From Fidelibacterota bacterium (lineage in GTDB: Bacteria; Fidelibacterota; Marinisomatia; Marinisomatales; TCS55), in assembly GCA_016845785.1 (NCBI GenBank), contig JAERSH010000018.1, positions 43,305 to 107,304 on the forward strand: DNA of 64,000 nt, given 5' to 3'. The notes under the pieces were generated by a model. It worked only from the letters and a program-made list of their open reading frames with translations. It was not told the origin of the DNA and ran no database searches. Numbering within the stretch: the first letter of the stretch is position 1; each line of letters opens with the position of its first letter. This document shows positions 18,828-27,029 of the stretch, piece after piece. The position numbers were made by a program, and so were the translations under genes.

Positions 18828-19223
18828 TTAGGCCTTGGATTTCGTATAAAGTAGGCCTGCAATGATTGGACCGAATACCATATTGGCTGTCGCCATATTT
18901 GCGCCAGGCTCAATAACGCCCGTGGCAAGGGTATAGATATTAATTAGAATGAATGGAACCCAAACCCAGACCTGCATTCTTCCAAATGAGTTTAAGTTCT
19001 CTCCCACAAATGAGGTTGCTGTCCAGTTCATCAAAGCGATTCCGAATACTGCAACGCCGAGCCACATGGATACGTTATTCATGTCGCCTGAGAATGATTC
19101 ATAACCAATTAATTCCAAAAACATTGCCCCGCCAAAAACAAGTCCGACGGTGAATGTTATAATATAGACAGCGTTGATTTTCAGCAGTAGCTGCAGTGTT
19201 AATCCGTTGCTTTTTGATTCCAT
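18828..19223 (-). CDS. Small membrane protein (four helices), paralogue of the 20406 gene
   Basis: The 131-residue product has four hydrophobic segments. It aligns with the 122-residue protein at 20406-20774 along much of its length: LLKIN/LFKIG starts, a glycine-rich first helix, and FVGENLNSFG against YAGNNLKNFG near the middle. Both share the same leader and the same 3' repeat block, so they arose by duplication of the gene with its flanks. I recognise no named family or activity. Confidence 0.7.
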   Translation of the reverse strand: MESKSNGLTLQLLLKINAVYIITFTVGLVFGGAMFLELIGYESFSGDMNNVSMWLGVAVFGIALMNWTATSFVGENLNSFGRMQVWVWVPFILINIYTLATGVIEPGANMATANMVFGPIIAGLLYTKSKA

Positions 19224-19312
19224 TATTTACTCCTATTGGTTTGATTATCCCTTCATGGGATGAATTAATATAGAATTTTTCAAAAAAAAAAAAATAGCAT
19301 TTTGATATAGCT
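19224..19312 (-). promoter_or_regulatory. Shared leader copy B (13-T tract)
   Basis: On the minus strand ATCAAAATGCTA, 13 T, GAAAAATTC, TATATT, the ATCCCATGAAGGGAT hairpin and AATAGGAG precede the ATG at 19223. It matches copy A except for tract length and a few bases. Confidence 0.65.
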
Positions 19313-19320
19313 TTGTAGTC

Positions 19321-19410
19321 GCGAGGCATGCCTCGCCTCTACACTAATATTATTTATAAAAAATAAAATTATGATTTATTGTGTAGAGACGTAGCATGCT
19401 ACGTCTCTAC
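19321..19410. repeat. Two palindromes upstream of leader B
   Basis: GCGAGGCATGCCTCGC (19321-19336) and the 28-base palindrome (19383-19410) lie in the same order and spacing as at 21950-22039, upstream of the IS-split leader D. This extends the duplicated segment to about 190 bases 5' of the genes. Confidence 0.8.
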
Positions 19411-19458
19411 ACCATCATTGCTATAAAACAATTATTTCATATGAGTGATTTTGCTGGG

Positions 19459-20187
19459 TCATTCCAACACACCAAACCCTTTATCGGATAAATTGGTGAA
19501 ATTCGGATTATTGGCCAACGCACCGGCGTAGAGTTCACCACTCCGGTAGGCTTCGCAGGCTTCCTTGCTAGACCATGAATACACACCACCGTAAGTATTA
19601 TTTGCTTCATCAGAAAGCCACACTTTTTGAATGAGGCCCGGCAATGCAGCAAAATTGGATGCCACTTCATTGGCAACGCCCATAAAGTCATCGTGGGAAA
19701 TACCTTCCAAATTAAAATTGACTACTTGAATGTAGGTGGGCGTTCCATCCATTAGATTGGCTGTTACAGCGCTTGGACCGGCCAATATGTCAAATCCCTT
19801 ATCGTATAAATTTACAAAGTTGGGGTTGTTTGCTAGTGCGCCGGCATAGAGTTCTCCACCACGATATGCATCCAAATTGCCTTGGCCTTGCCAAGAATAG
19901 ACACCACCATAGGTATTATTCGCTTCATCGGACAACCATACTTTGGACACAAGTCCGGGCAGGGGTGCAAAATTCGGTGCCACTTCATTGGCCACACCCA
20001 TAAAATCATTATGGCCGATGCCTTCTAGATTAAAGTTCACCACTTGAATTGTATTGACACTCATGGTTGGTTTCTCCTTTGGTATTGTCGTAGTTGAGGA
20101 AGGTGCCGCACAGGATTGGAATATCAATAAGACTGTACTTAATAAAATAGATACAATCCCGACGGGTTTTTTGATTAAGTTAAACAT
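19459..20187 (-). CDS. Lipoprotein with two tandem YdhR-like domains
   Basis: I place the start at 20187, where AAGGAG precedes the ATG and a signal peptide begins (MFNLIKKPVGIVSILL) with lipobox IFQSC. The mature 220-residue part is two copies of one domain of about 90 residues, each opening IQVVNFNLEG, with a shared VWLSDEANNTYGGVYSW core and ELYAGALANNPNF near the end. The pattern resembles YdhR-type ferredoxin-like (dimeric alpha-beta barrel) monooxygenase-like proteins, which are usually cytosolic single domains. A tandem copy would form the barrel within one chain. Activity is unknown. Confidence 0.7.
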   Translation of the reverse strand: MFNLIKKPVGIVSILLSTVLLIFQSCAAPSSTTTIPKEKPTMSVNTIQVVNFNLEGIGHNDFMGVANEVAPNFAPLPGLVSKVWLSDEANNTYGGVYSWQGQGNLDAYRGGELYAGALANNPNFVNLYDKGFDILAGPSAVTANLMDGTPTYIQVVNFNLEGISHDDFMGVANEVASNFAALPGLIQKVWLSDEANNTYGGVYSWSSKEACEAYRSGELYAGALANNPNFTNLSDKGFGVLE

Positions 20188-20276
20188 AAGTAACTCCTTA
20201 TGGTTTGTTTTTCCCCCGCTTGCCAACCATAATATAGACAAAATTTTTCAAAAAAAAAAAAATAGCATTTTGATAA
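20188..20276 (-). promoter_or_regulatory. Shared leader copy C (13-T tract, diverged 3' part)
   Basis: ATCAAAATGCTA, 13 T and GAAAAATT are as in the other copies. The spacer to the TATATT box is 4 bases longer, and the ATCCC hairpin is replaced by another: ATGGTT pairs with AACCAT just before AAGGAG. The position of a hairpin before the ribosome-binding site is thus kept while its sequence is not. Confidence 0.6.
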
Positions 20277-20293
20277 ATATACAATTTTGGGAT

Positions 20294-20392
20294 ACCACTA
20301 AAGTGGTTCTCGGTTCGTAGATTTAAATAACCCCCGGATTAAGCCGGGGGTTATAACAGAATGGTAAGAATGAACCGCTTCAGCGGTTTAAA
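20294..20392. repeat. Three-hairpin repeat block, second copy
   Basis: The same three hairpins as at 18719-18814 occur, with one base change that breaks the centre of the large palindrome (CCCCCGGATT for CCCCCGGCTT). It lies between the lipoprotein's leader and the 3' end of the 20406 gene. Confidence 0.8.
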
Positions 20393-20405
20393 GAAATGTT
20401 TGTGC

Positions 20406-20774
20406 TTAATCTTTTGATTTGAAAAAGAACATCACTGCTATCGCGGCCATGACTATAGTCATTATTATATTTTGAATAACAAATGGATTATTACCTACTG
20501 CATAGTGATAAGCATCGAGCCCAACGAATGCACCCCAAATCGCCGCCGCAACCATTCCAAAATTTTTCAAATTGTTGCCTGCATAAATCGGGACGAACCA
20601 ATGGATGGTGGCCATCGCCAACATGTTCATTCCCATATATGTGCCCATCATCAATAAGTCATTTGTAGGTGTAAAACCGAAGCCTTCCATCATCGCTGTG
20701 CCAGCAAAAACCATTAATAAACCGAACAACCCATTCCAAATTGCGCCAATTTTAAAAAGTGTTTTTAGATTCAT
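20406..20774 (-). CDS. Small membrane protein (four helices), leader split by IS30
   Basis: The 122-residue product has four hydrophobic segments and a basic KSKD tail, and is a paralogue of the 18828-19223 protein. The ORF is intact with AAAAGGAG before its ATG. Its leader is cut by the IS30-family element at 20832-21908: the TATATT box and hairpin remain next to the gene, the T-tract and upstream box are 1.1 kb away. Expression may therefore be altered or lost. Confidence 0.7.
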   Translation of the reverse strand: MNLKTLFKIGAIWNGLFGLLMVFAGTAMMEGFGFTPTNDLLMMGTYMGMNMLAMATIHWFVPIYAGNNLKNFGMVAAAIWGAFVGLDAYHYAVGNNPFVIQNIIMTIVMAAIAVMFFFKSKD

Positions 20775-20831
20775 TTCCTTCTCCTTTTGGTTTGATTATC
20801 CCTTCATGGGATGGATTAATATAAAATTTTT
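20775..20831 (-). promoter_or_regulatory. Shared leader copy D, gene-proximal half
   Basis: This part keeps the AAAAATT, TATATT box, ATCCCATGAAGGGAT hairpin and AAAAGGAG. The distal part (11 T and the ATCAAAATGCTA box) is at 21909-21938 on the other side of the insertion element. Confidence 0.65.
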
Positions 20832-21908
20832 CTTGAATTCAACTCTTAAGTGCAACTCAGAGACTGGTTGTAGAAAAAGCGGAGCCGCTGTAGGCTTCGT
20901 GCATTTCTCACAGCTAAATAAGAGGTGCACCAATGAAACACTACAGCCAACTCACGCTGGAACAAAGGTACGGAATATATACGTTGCTTAAAACAGGTCA
21001 TAATCAGTCGAAGATTGCAGAAGTAATCGGCGTTCACAAATCGACAGTTTATCGAGAACTTAAACGGAATCACGGTAGACGGGGCTATCGGTATAAACAA
21101 GCGAATGCTTTTGCGGAAAGCCGAAAGCAAGGTAAAGCTTGCCACCGCATTGATGGAAGCACCTGGGCGTATGTTGAACAATTGATTTGCAAAGAATGGA
21201 GTCCGGAACAAATCAGTGGTTGGATGAAGAAAAACATGAATATAGCTGTGAGTCATGAATGGATTTACCAATATATTCTTAAAGACAAACTGGCTGGTGG
21301 ATTTTTGTATCTTCATCTACGCTGCAAGAAGAAAAGGAAGAAACGATATGGATCCAATGATCGACGAGGAACCCTTAAAAACCGAGTGAGCATTGATCAA
21401 AGACCGGCTATGGTTGATGCTCGTTCCCGTGTGGGCGATTGGGAAGCGGATACAATTATTGGCAAAGCCCATAAACAGGCCATAGTCTCTCTGACGGAAA
21501 GAAAATCTGGACTTGCTCTTATTTACAAAGTGGACCGACGAACGAAGGAAAATACCGAAGGTGCAATAAAATGCCTGTTGGCATCTATATCTGAAAGAGT
21601 TTATACGATTACTTCGGATAATGGAAAAGAATTTGGGAATCATCAGAAAATTGCAAAAGGACTGAAATGTAACTTCTATTTTGCCCATGCATATTCTTCA
21701 TGGGAAAGAGGAATCAATGAAAACACCAATGGACTCATCCGCCAATACTTCCCCAAAAACAGGGACTTCAGAACCATAACAGATAAGGAGTTAATCCACG
21801 CCATGAAAAGATTAAATAATCGTCCAAGAAAAAGACTTGGGTATAAAACACCCAATCAAGTATTTTTTGGAGAATCATACACTGTTGCACTTACTACTTG
21901 AATCCAGG
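20832..21908. mobile_element. IS30-family insertion sequence, complete
   Basis: The element is 1077 bases with imperfect terminal inverted repeats of about 25 bases (left CTTGAATTCAAC..., right CCTGGATTCAAG... on the opposite strand, both continuing to AAGTGCAAC). It is flanked by a 3-base TTT duplication (20829-20831 and 21909-21911), typical of IS30 elements. Removing it restores a leader identical in plan to copies A-C, which shows the target site exactly. One intact transposase gene lies inside. Confidence 0.9.
20933..21901 (+). CDS. IS30 family transposase
   Basis: The 322-residue protein has an N-terminal helix-turn-helix (SKIAEVIGVHKSTVYRELKRN) and a DDE catalytic core: Asp173 in DWEADT, Asp229 in TSDNG and Glu263 in NENTNG, with the D(33)E spacing typical of IS30. 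The RQYFPK motif follows the glutamate. There is no frameshift, so the element could be active. The stop codon lies within the right terminal repeat. Confidence 0.95.
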   Translation: MKHYSQLTLEQRYGIYTLLKTGHNQSKIAEVIGVHKSTVYRELKRNHGRRGYRYKQANAFAESRKQGKACHRIDGSTWAYVEQLICKEWSPEQISGWMKKNMNIAVSHEWIYQYILKDKLAGGFLYLHLRCKKKRKKRYGSNDRRGTLKNRVSIDQRPAMVDARSRVGDWEADTIIGKAHKQAIVSLTERKSGLALIYKVDRRTKENTEGAIKCLLASISERVYTITSDNGKEFGNHQKIAKGLKCNFYFAHAYSSWERGINENTNGLIRQYFPKNRDFRTITDKELIHAMKRLNNRPRKRLGYKTPNQVFFGESYTVALTT

Positions 21909-21949
21909 TTTCAAAAAAAAAAATAGCATTTTGATTTAGCTTTGTAGTC

Positions 21950-22039
21950 GCGAGGCATGCCTCGCCACTACACTAATTATTATATATAAATATTAGCGTT
22001 ATGATTTGATTGTAGAGACGTAGCATGCTACGTCTCTAC
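21950..22039. repeat. Two palindromes upstream of leader D, duplicated segment
   Basis: GCGAGGCATGCCTCGC (21950-21965) and the 28-base palindrome (22012-22039) repeat the arrangement at 19321-19410, with similar AT-rich sequence between them. Confidence 0.8.
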
Positions 22040-22076
22040 GTGATAAATTTAACACCAATAATTCAAGGAGATCATC

Positions 22077-22520
22077 ATGTACGAACCAACCATCAACTAC
22101 CTCGCAGTCCTAGTATCGGCATTATTGTTTTTCATGCTGGGCGCCCTATGGTATTCTCCGGTCATGTTTGCCACCGCCTGGATCAAAGGTATGGGCTTGA
22201 GTGAAGAAAAGGTAAATGCCATGAAAGAAAACGGCCCCGGATCAAAACCATTCATCATTTCAGGATTTGGCACCTTGGTGATGGCCTTTGTCACGGCACA
22301 CATTGTGGATTTTATGATGGTGGTCTTTGGCGATTCAGGGATGTCCAACTTGGCCATTGGACTCACTACCGGATTCTGGCTATGGCTGGGCTACATTGCC
22401 ACCTATTCACTCAACACCGTGGCCTACGAAGATAAACCATGGCAATTTTATTTCATCAATACAGGTTACCAATTTGTGGGATTGATGATCATGGGCGCAA
22501 TGAATGCGGTGTGGGTATGA
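22077..22520 (+). CDS. DUF1761 family membrane protein
   Basis: The 147-residue protein starts with INYLAVLVSALLFFMLGALWYSPVMFATAW, the hallmark of DUF1761, and has four hydrophobic segments. Family function is unknown. A CAAGGAG site precedes the ATG. Its stop overlaps the start of the asparaginase gene by 4 bases (ATGA). Confidence 0.85.
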   Translation: MYEPTINYLAVLVSALLFFMLGALWYSPVMFATAWIKGMGLSEEKVNAMKENGPGSKPFIISGFGTLVMAFVTAHIVDFMMVVFGDSGMSNLAIGLTTGFWLWLGYIATYSLNTVAYEDKPWQFYFINTGYQFVGLMIMGAMNAVWV

Positions 22521-23467
22521 AACGTAGAGATTTTTTAAAAACAAGCGCAGTTGGATTGGCAGCACCTTCAGCTGTTTTTAGCGGCACGAATTATAAAACC
22601 AATAAGAATAACCCCATGCTTGTATCCACGTGGCCCTTCGGTCTCATCGCCAATAAAGCGGGATTAGAGGCCTATCAAAATGGGGGCAATGCCATGGATG
22701 CTGCGGAAGCAGTGGCCCGTGTTCCGGAAGGAGATCCCAATGAATTATCTGTGGGCTGGGGCGGACTCCCGGACGAACAAGGGAAAGTTACCTTGGATGC
22801 CTGCGTCATGGATTCAACCGGGAATGCAGGGTCGGTGGCTTTTCTGCAAAACATAAAACATCCTGTATCCGTAGCGCGAAAGGTTATGGAAGACACAAAA
22901 CACGTCATGTTGGTAGGCGAAGGGGCAAGACAGTTTGCCGTCTCTCAGGGATTTGAAGAGATGGATTTGCTCACGGATAAAGCCAAAAAAGCATGGGAAA
23001 AATGGAAAAAGACGCGGAAAGAAATGACGCCTCATGAAACCCACGATACCATCGCCGTATTGGCCCAGGATGAAAATGGAGATTTGGCCGGTGCATGCAC
23101 CACCAGCGGATGGGCCTATAAACTCCACGGTAGAGTGGGCGATAGCCCCATTATCGGTGCCGGACTCTATGTGGATAATGAAGTCGGCGCCGTGGGATGT
23201 ACGGGACTTGGTGAAGAAGTGATCAAATCTACCGGTAGTTTTTTGGTGGTAGAACTCATGCGGCAGGGGTACGATCCTACCGCTGCTTGTGAAGAAGCAT
23301 TAAAACGGATTATTAAAAGACATAATGGAAATCCTGATTTTCAGGTGGCCTACATTGCCCTACGGAAAGATGGAAAAGTGGGAACAGCTTGCTTAAAATG
23401 GTCCTTCGAATATGCGGTTGCCCGAGGGGAGAAGAATAAACTCTATAAAACGAAGGGGATGCTCTAG
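22517..23467 (+). CDS. N4-(beta-N-acetylglucosaminyl)-L-asparaginase family, Tat-exported
   Basis: The 316-residue Ntn-hydrolase starts with a twin-arginine signal (RRDFLK at 3-8). The autocatalytic site is ETHDT with Thr178 as the new N-terminal nucleophile after self-cleavage, and GRVGDSPIIGAGLY follows as in aspartylglucosaminidases. It would cleave the sugar-asparagine link of glycoasparagines in the periplasm. The start at 22517 is chosen over an upstream ATG at 22439 because it gives the Tat signal and overlaps the previous stop as ATGA. Confidence 0.88.
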   Translation: MKRRDFLKTSAVGLAAPSAVFSGTNYKTNKNNPMLVSTWPFGLIANKAGLEAYQNGGNAMDAAEAVARVPEGDPNELSVGWGGLPDEQGKVTLDACVMDSTGNAGSVAFLQNIKHPVSVARKVMEDTKHVMLVGEGARQFAVSQGFEEMDLLTDKAKKAWEKWKKTRKEMTPHETHDTIAVLAQDENGDLAGACTTSGWAYKLHGRVGDSPIIGAGLYVDNEVGAVGCTGLGEEVIKSTGSFLVVELMRQGYDPTAACEEALKRIIKRHNGNPDFQVAYIALRKDGKVGTACLKWSFEYAVARGEKNKLYKTKGML

Positions 23468-23469
23468 GT

Positions 23470-24132
23470 TTGTCCCAAAAACGCCCTGACTTCATCGAGG
23501 GTATTTACAACTATTGCGATTACATTTGCGAAAAATGCGCCTATTCTAATCGTTGTTATTTATATTGGTCTGAAAAGCATCCAAAAGAAGCGGAAGCAGA
23601 TTTTAAAAAGGCCGCTGATCACATGGATGAAATGATAGGAGATATCCATATTCCGGAAGATTGGGAAATTCCTCAAGAAGAGAAAGATCGTGAAAAAGCG
23701 CTGGATAATTTATGCGAAAGGCGGATGAAACCGGTGAAGATTCTTTCTTCTATGGCCCATAAAATGGTTAAGAATATTGATGAAAAGTACTGGAAATCCG
23801 GGGATGATGAACTGAAGGATGCTTTAGAAAAAATCACCCATAATATGTTTTTGGTCAGCGCCAAATTTTACCGCGCCATACATGGACTGCCGGAAACAGT
23901 AAACGATAAACCCTCAGAAGGATTCTTTTATGGATATGATGCTGAAAATACACTCATGGCCTTGAAAGGGTTTTTGTGGAATTTCAAAATCGGTTGCGTC
24001 AAGCTGCCTCACCATTTGCCCGAGGCTAAAGAAACCTGCGAAAAACTGGGGAGCATGATAGATAATATGTCACGGCAAATTGATGAAATGTATCTGCCCA
24101 TGGTGTTGGCATTAAAAAAATATGATGATTAG
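23470..24132 (+). CDS. Hypothetical protein with N-terminal cysteine cluster
   Basis: The 220-residue product starts with TTG two bases after the asparaginase stop. Near the N-terminus CDYICEKCAYSNRC holds four cysteines in 14 residues, suggesting a small metal site (zinc or Fe-S). The rest is charged and helical, without signal or membrane segment. I recognise no family. It is probably cotranscribed with the DUF1761 and asparaginase genes. Confidence 0.65.
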   Translation: MSQKRPDFIEGIYNYCDYICEKCAYSNRCYLYWSEKHPKEAEADFKKAADHMDEMIGDIHIPEDWEIPQEEKDREKALDNLCERRMKPVKILSSMAHKMVKNIDEKYWKSGDDELKDALEKITHNMFLVSAKFYRAIHGLPETVNDKPSEGFFYGYDAENTLMALKGFLWNFKIGCVKLPHHLPEAKETCEKLGSMIDNMSRQIDEMYLPMVLALKKYDD

Positions 24133-24136
24133 TTAT

Positions 24137-24373
24137 TTATTGAGACGGTAATGCGTCAAATTCTTTTCGTTTATTCTCAAACCATTCAACCATGGCATCG
24201 GGGGACTGCATTAATGCCTGCATTTCATTCATGGCGTTGAGGTGTGCTTCATCTCCCTTTTGAAACATCTCCATGCCATGTTGTTTACTCAATGCAGCCA
24301 TGTCATCAAATGAATCCGCCCTGAATTCCAAATCGCAGGCGCCACCCAATTGTTTGCATGTCATTGTTTTCAT
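24137..24373 (-). CDS. DUF1059 family small protein
   Basis: The 78-residue protein begins MKTMTCKQLGGACDLEF, the DUF1059 signature with two conserved cysteines, followed by the SFDDMAALSKQHGMEM segment. A C-terminal extension of about 20 residues follows the usual domain. Function of the family is unknown. It is convergent with the preceding gene, with a 4-base gap. Confidence 0.8.
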   Translation of the reverse strand: MKTMTCKQLGGACDLEFRADSFDDMAALSKQHGMEMFQKGDEAHLNAMNEMQALMQSPDAMVEWFENKRKEFDALPSQ

Positions 24374-24422
24374 TGAATTACTCCTAATGATTAAGGTCCA
24401 TCATGATGAAATAAATTTACGA

Positions 24423-25748
24423 TTAAAGATCTAACCACTCTATTAATTTACGAACGACAACAGTTTGCGTTTGTGAAGGTAAATTTTTTATTCGAACACT
24501 ATGTTTCGATTTTGGATTAATTATCTTAATCGAATTTTCAGAATGAGATGTTGAAAAAGATGCGACCGTCCAAGGGTCATTCTCACCATAAATAAAAATC
24601 ATTTTATTGGAACTATTTCGAACCCATTGATCAATGTCTTGCATTATAGTTGGATCAAATTGAGTTGGAGAAGAAAATGTAACTAAAGGAGGGATATCAA
24701 GCGTTAAATCTGCTAAGTCTTGAACGTCAAAGGCATAATTACCCAATTCTGTTTTGGCTTGGTATAGCCAAGGCGTCCAAAACTCTTTACCATAATCAGA
24801 AAAAAATAAAAATATATCAAATACATTTACAAAATGGTCAAATAATGCTTGGGTGGATGCATTTTCACCTGGAATGGTACTGCAATCTTCTGTTTCAGAA
24901 CTCCAGAATTCAAAAATGTAATCTTCCCGAATAGCATGATATACAATATGTTCATACGGAATAGAAAAGGTCATATTTACATTATATATTCTATTTACAT
25001 CTGATACATATTGTTCAAAATAAGGTGTGAAGGAATTCATTTGTTTCAGCATTTCCCTTCGATAATTATTAATTTTTGACCGGCAAGGCTCATCGCCCTG
25101 TGTTTGATAATAATCTAAGAATCGTTGATCTTCTAATTCAAATAAAATGGGTGCCACATATGCCACGGTTGCATCCACATCATTGGGGAAAAATCGTCTA
25201 TGGAAAATGGCCGTATCACCCCCTTTACTGGCACCGCTACTTACCCATGGCGACGGATATATTTCTTTAAACAGTTCAACAATAACGTGATGATCTTGGG
25301 CCGCTTGCCAAATATTTAAATATTCCCAATTATGATTGGATGGTACAGACTCCCCATAGTAACGATGTTCTACCATGAGTTGGTTGATCTTTAATAAGTC
25401 GGCTAATTCTCGTGTTTTATAGTTGTGGCGAGAGTAGCCTTCGGTTTCAAAAGCGACCGGTAGAGAGGTATCGACATGGCTTAAATATATTTTTTGACTA
25501 AATGTGCCTTCCAACGGGTTGTTATGGTTTATGGGTTGAATAATTCTAATTTCAAAAATTCTATTAAAATGTTTTTCCGGTTTTATTTCTTTGACATTTA
25601 ATTGGGGAAAAGATTGTAAGTGGGCTAAAACATCGGAGAATTCATTTTGTTTCTCACTGAGATCACTACATGTAAGGGAGAAAAAACAGAAGGGAGTGAT
25701 TAAAGAATGCACTCGAAATTGGCAAATTGAATGTAACATCTTGTTCAA
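24423..25748 (-). CDS. Secreted S37 (PS-10) family aminopeptidase-like lipoprotein
   Basis: The 441-residue protein has a signal peptide with lipobox FSLTC (Cys27), then an alpha/beta hydrolase-type peptidase: EHRYYGES, the nucleophile motif SGASKGGDTA, an acidic residue in GENDPWT and a histidine in KSKHSVRI. These fit peptidase family S37, tripeptidyl aminopeptidases first known from Streptomyces; S28 is related and less likely. A TTG start at 25748 is preferred because AGGA lies at the right distance; an ATG three codons in is possible. The region is lower in GC than the adjacent transporter gene. Confidence 0.75.
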   Translation of the reverse strand: MNKMLHSICQFRVHSLITPFCFFSLTCSDLSEKQNEFSDVLAHLQSFPQLNVKEIKPEKHFNRIFEIRIIQPINHNNPLEGTFSQKIYLSHVDTSLPVAFETEGYSRHNYKTRELADLLKINQLMVEHRYYGESVPSNHNWEYLNIWQAAQDHHVIVELFKEIYPSPWVSSGASKGGDTAIFHRRFFPNDVDATVAYVAPILFELEDQRFLDYYQTQGDEPCRSKINNYRREMLKQMNSFTPYFEQYVSDVNRIYNVNMTFSIPYEHIVYHAIREDYIFEFWSSETEDCSTIPGENASTQALFDHFVNVFDIFLFFSDYGKEFWTPWLYQAKTELGNYAFDVQDLADLTLDIPPLVTFSSPTQFDPTIMQDIDQWVRNSSNKMIFIYGENDPWTVASFSTSHSENSIKIINPKSKHSVRIKNLPSQTQTVVVRKLIEWLDL

Positions 25749-25859
25749 TAAATTTTCCTGTTAAATATTCAGTGGTAAGAAGGATACCTCGTTTGAATCT
25801 ACAACAATCCCACCCTAAATTTCGAAATCATCAAATCAAGATTTCAGAATATTCAATTC

Positions 25860-27029
25860 ATGATGTTTGAAGCCATAACAGAAAAATTCGTCCCGAACTC
25901 CAAAGCGTCTGCCCAGTCCTATCGGGTAAAAATTGGTGTATTCCAAGGATGGGTGTCGGTTCTAGTCAATGGCATCCTATTCGTTTTGAAACTGGCTATT
26001 GGTCTTGCCGTTGGGGCCGTGAGTGTTATCGCCGATGCAATTCATACCTTATCTGATGTGATATCTTCCAGTGTGGTTATTTGGGGATTCAAGCAGTCTG
26101 AAAAGCCGCCGGATGTAGAGCACCCTTACGGTCATGGTAGGGCCGAATATATCGCCACTCTCATTATTGCCATCCTCTTGGTGGTGGCGGGGATTGAATT
26201 TATCCAAGAGGCCGTCGAACGAATCCAAAACCCCGAACCGGTTTCATCTGAGTGGTGGATGGTGGCGGCATTGGGTGTGACCATTTTATTAAAAGAATTG
26301 ACAGCTCGATATGCAGAATTTCTATCATCCAAGATTGCCTCCGGGACGCTTCACGCTGATGCGTGGCACCATCGGACCGATGCTATTTCCAGTCTATTGG
26401 TGGTGGTGGCACTGGTGGCCGGGAATTATGGTTATCCGGCGGTAGATGGCTGGGCTGGACTTGGAGTGGCTTTATTTTTGATTTTTACGGGATTTGAAAT
26501 CGCCAAAGAAGCAGTGGATGATCTCATCGGTAAGCCGCCTACATCTGAAGAAGTGGATGCCATTCGCCAAATCGTCATGAGCGTGGATGGTGTGCTTGGG
26601 GCCCACGATATAACCGTCCATAGTTATGGTCATGATAAGTTTGCCAGCGTTCATGTAGAGATTGATGCAGACAGCACCACAGCCAATGCACACGATATTT
26701 CAGAAGTGGTAGAATCACGTTTGACAGAAGCACTTGGTGTGGAACCGACCATTCATTTGGATCCGGTTCATCCCGGGAATCCACTGGTAAAACAGGTCCG
26801 AGACTTTTTAGAAAAACGTTGGTCTAATGATGAACGGGTGAAGGATATCCATGACATCCGTGTGGTGGAGACGGACAACCATCATGTGATTTTATTTGGG
26901 ATTAATGTGAAGGTGGGTATGAGCCAAGGCGAAATTGTGGCGTGCTGTCAAGCCATGGAGCGGGACCTTCAATCCCGGTTTAACGGATTCGAGATTAATA
27001 TAAAAGTTTCGCCGATTTATCGGTTTTGA
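25860..27029 (+). CDS. Cation diffusion facilitator family transporter
   Basis: The 389-residue protein has six predicted helices (about 25-230) with the metal-site motifs HTLSD in helix II and HADAWHHRTD in helix V, followed by a cytoplasmic ferredoxin-like domain. This fits proton-coupled efflux of zinc, iron, cobalt or manganese. The D/H pattern (HxxxD twice) is more like the Mn/Fe-type than Zn-specific YiiP, but specificity is uncertain. The C-terminus has about 75 residues more than usual, including a second small-domain-like part with VVETDNHHVILFGIN. Confidence 0.88.
   Translation: MMFEAITEKFVPNSKASAQSYRVKIGVFQGWVSVLVNGILFVLKLAIGLAVGAVSVIADAIHTLSDVISSSVVIWGFKQSEKPPDVEHPYGHGRAEYIATLIIAILLVVAGIEFIQEAVERIQNPEPVSSEWWMVAALGVTILLKELTARYAEFLSSKIASGTLHADAWHHRTDAISSLLVVVALVAGNYGYPAVDGWAGLGVALFLIFTGFEIAKEAVDDLIGKPPTSEEVDAIRQIVMSVDGVLGAHDITVHSYGHDKFASVHVEIDADSTTANAHDISEVVESRLTEALGVEPTIHLDPVHPGNPLVKQVRDFLEKRWSNDERVKDIHDIRVVETDNHHVILFGINVKVGMSQGEIVACCQAMERDLQSRFNGFEINIKVSPIYRF

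Noticed and set aside
20846..21316. 156-residue ORF antisense to the IS30 transposase
   Set aside because: It lies entirely opposite a clear transposase gene and shows no family features.
22439..22516. Upstream start for the asparaginase gene
   Set aside because: The extension overlaps the DUF1761 gene out of frame and would hide the Tat signal that begins at 22517.
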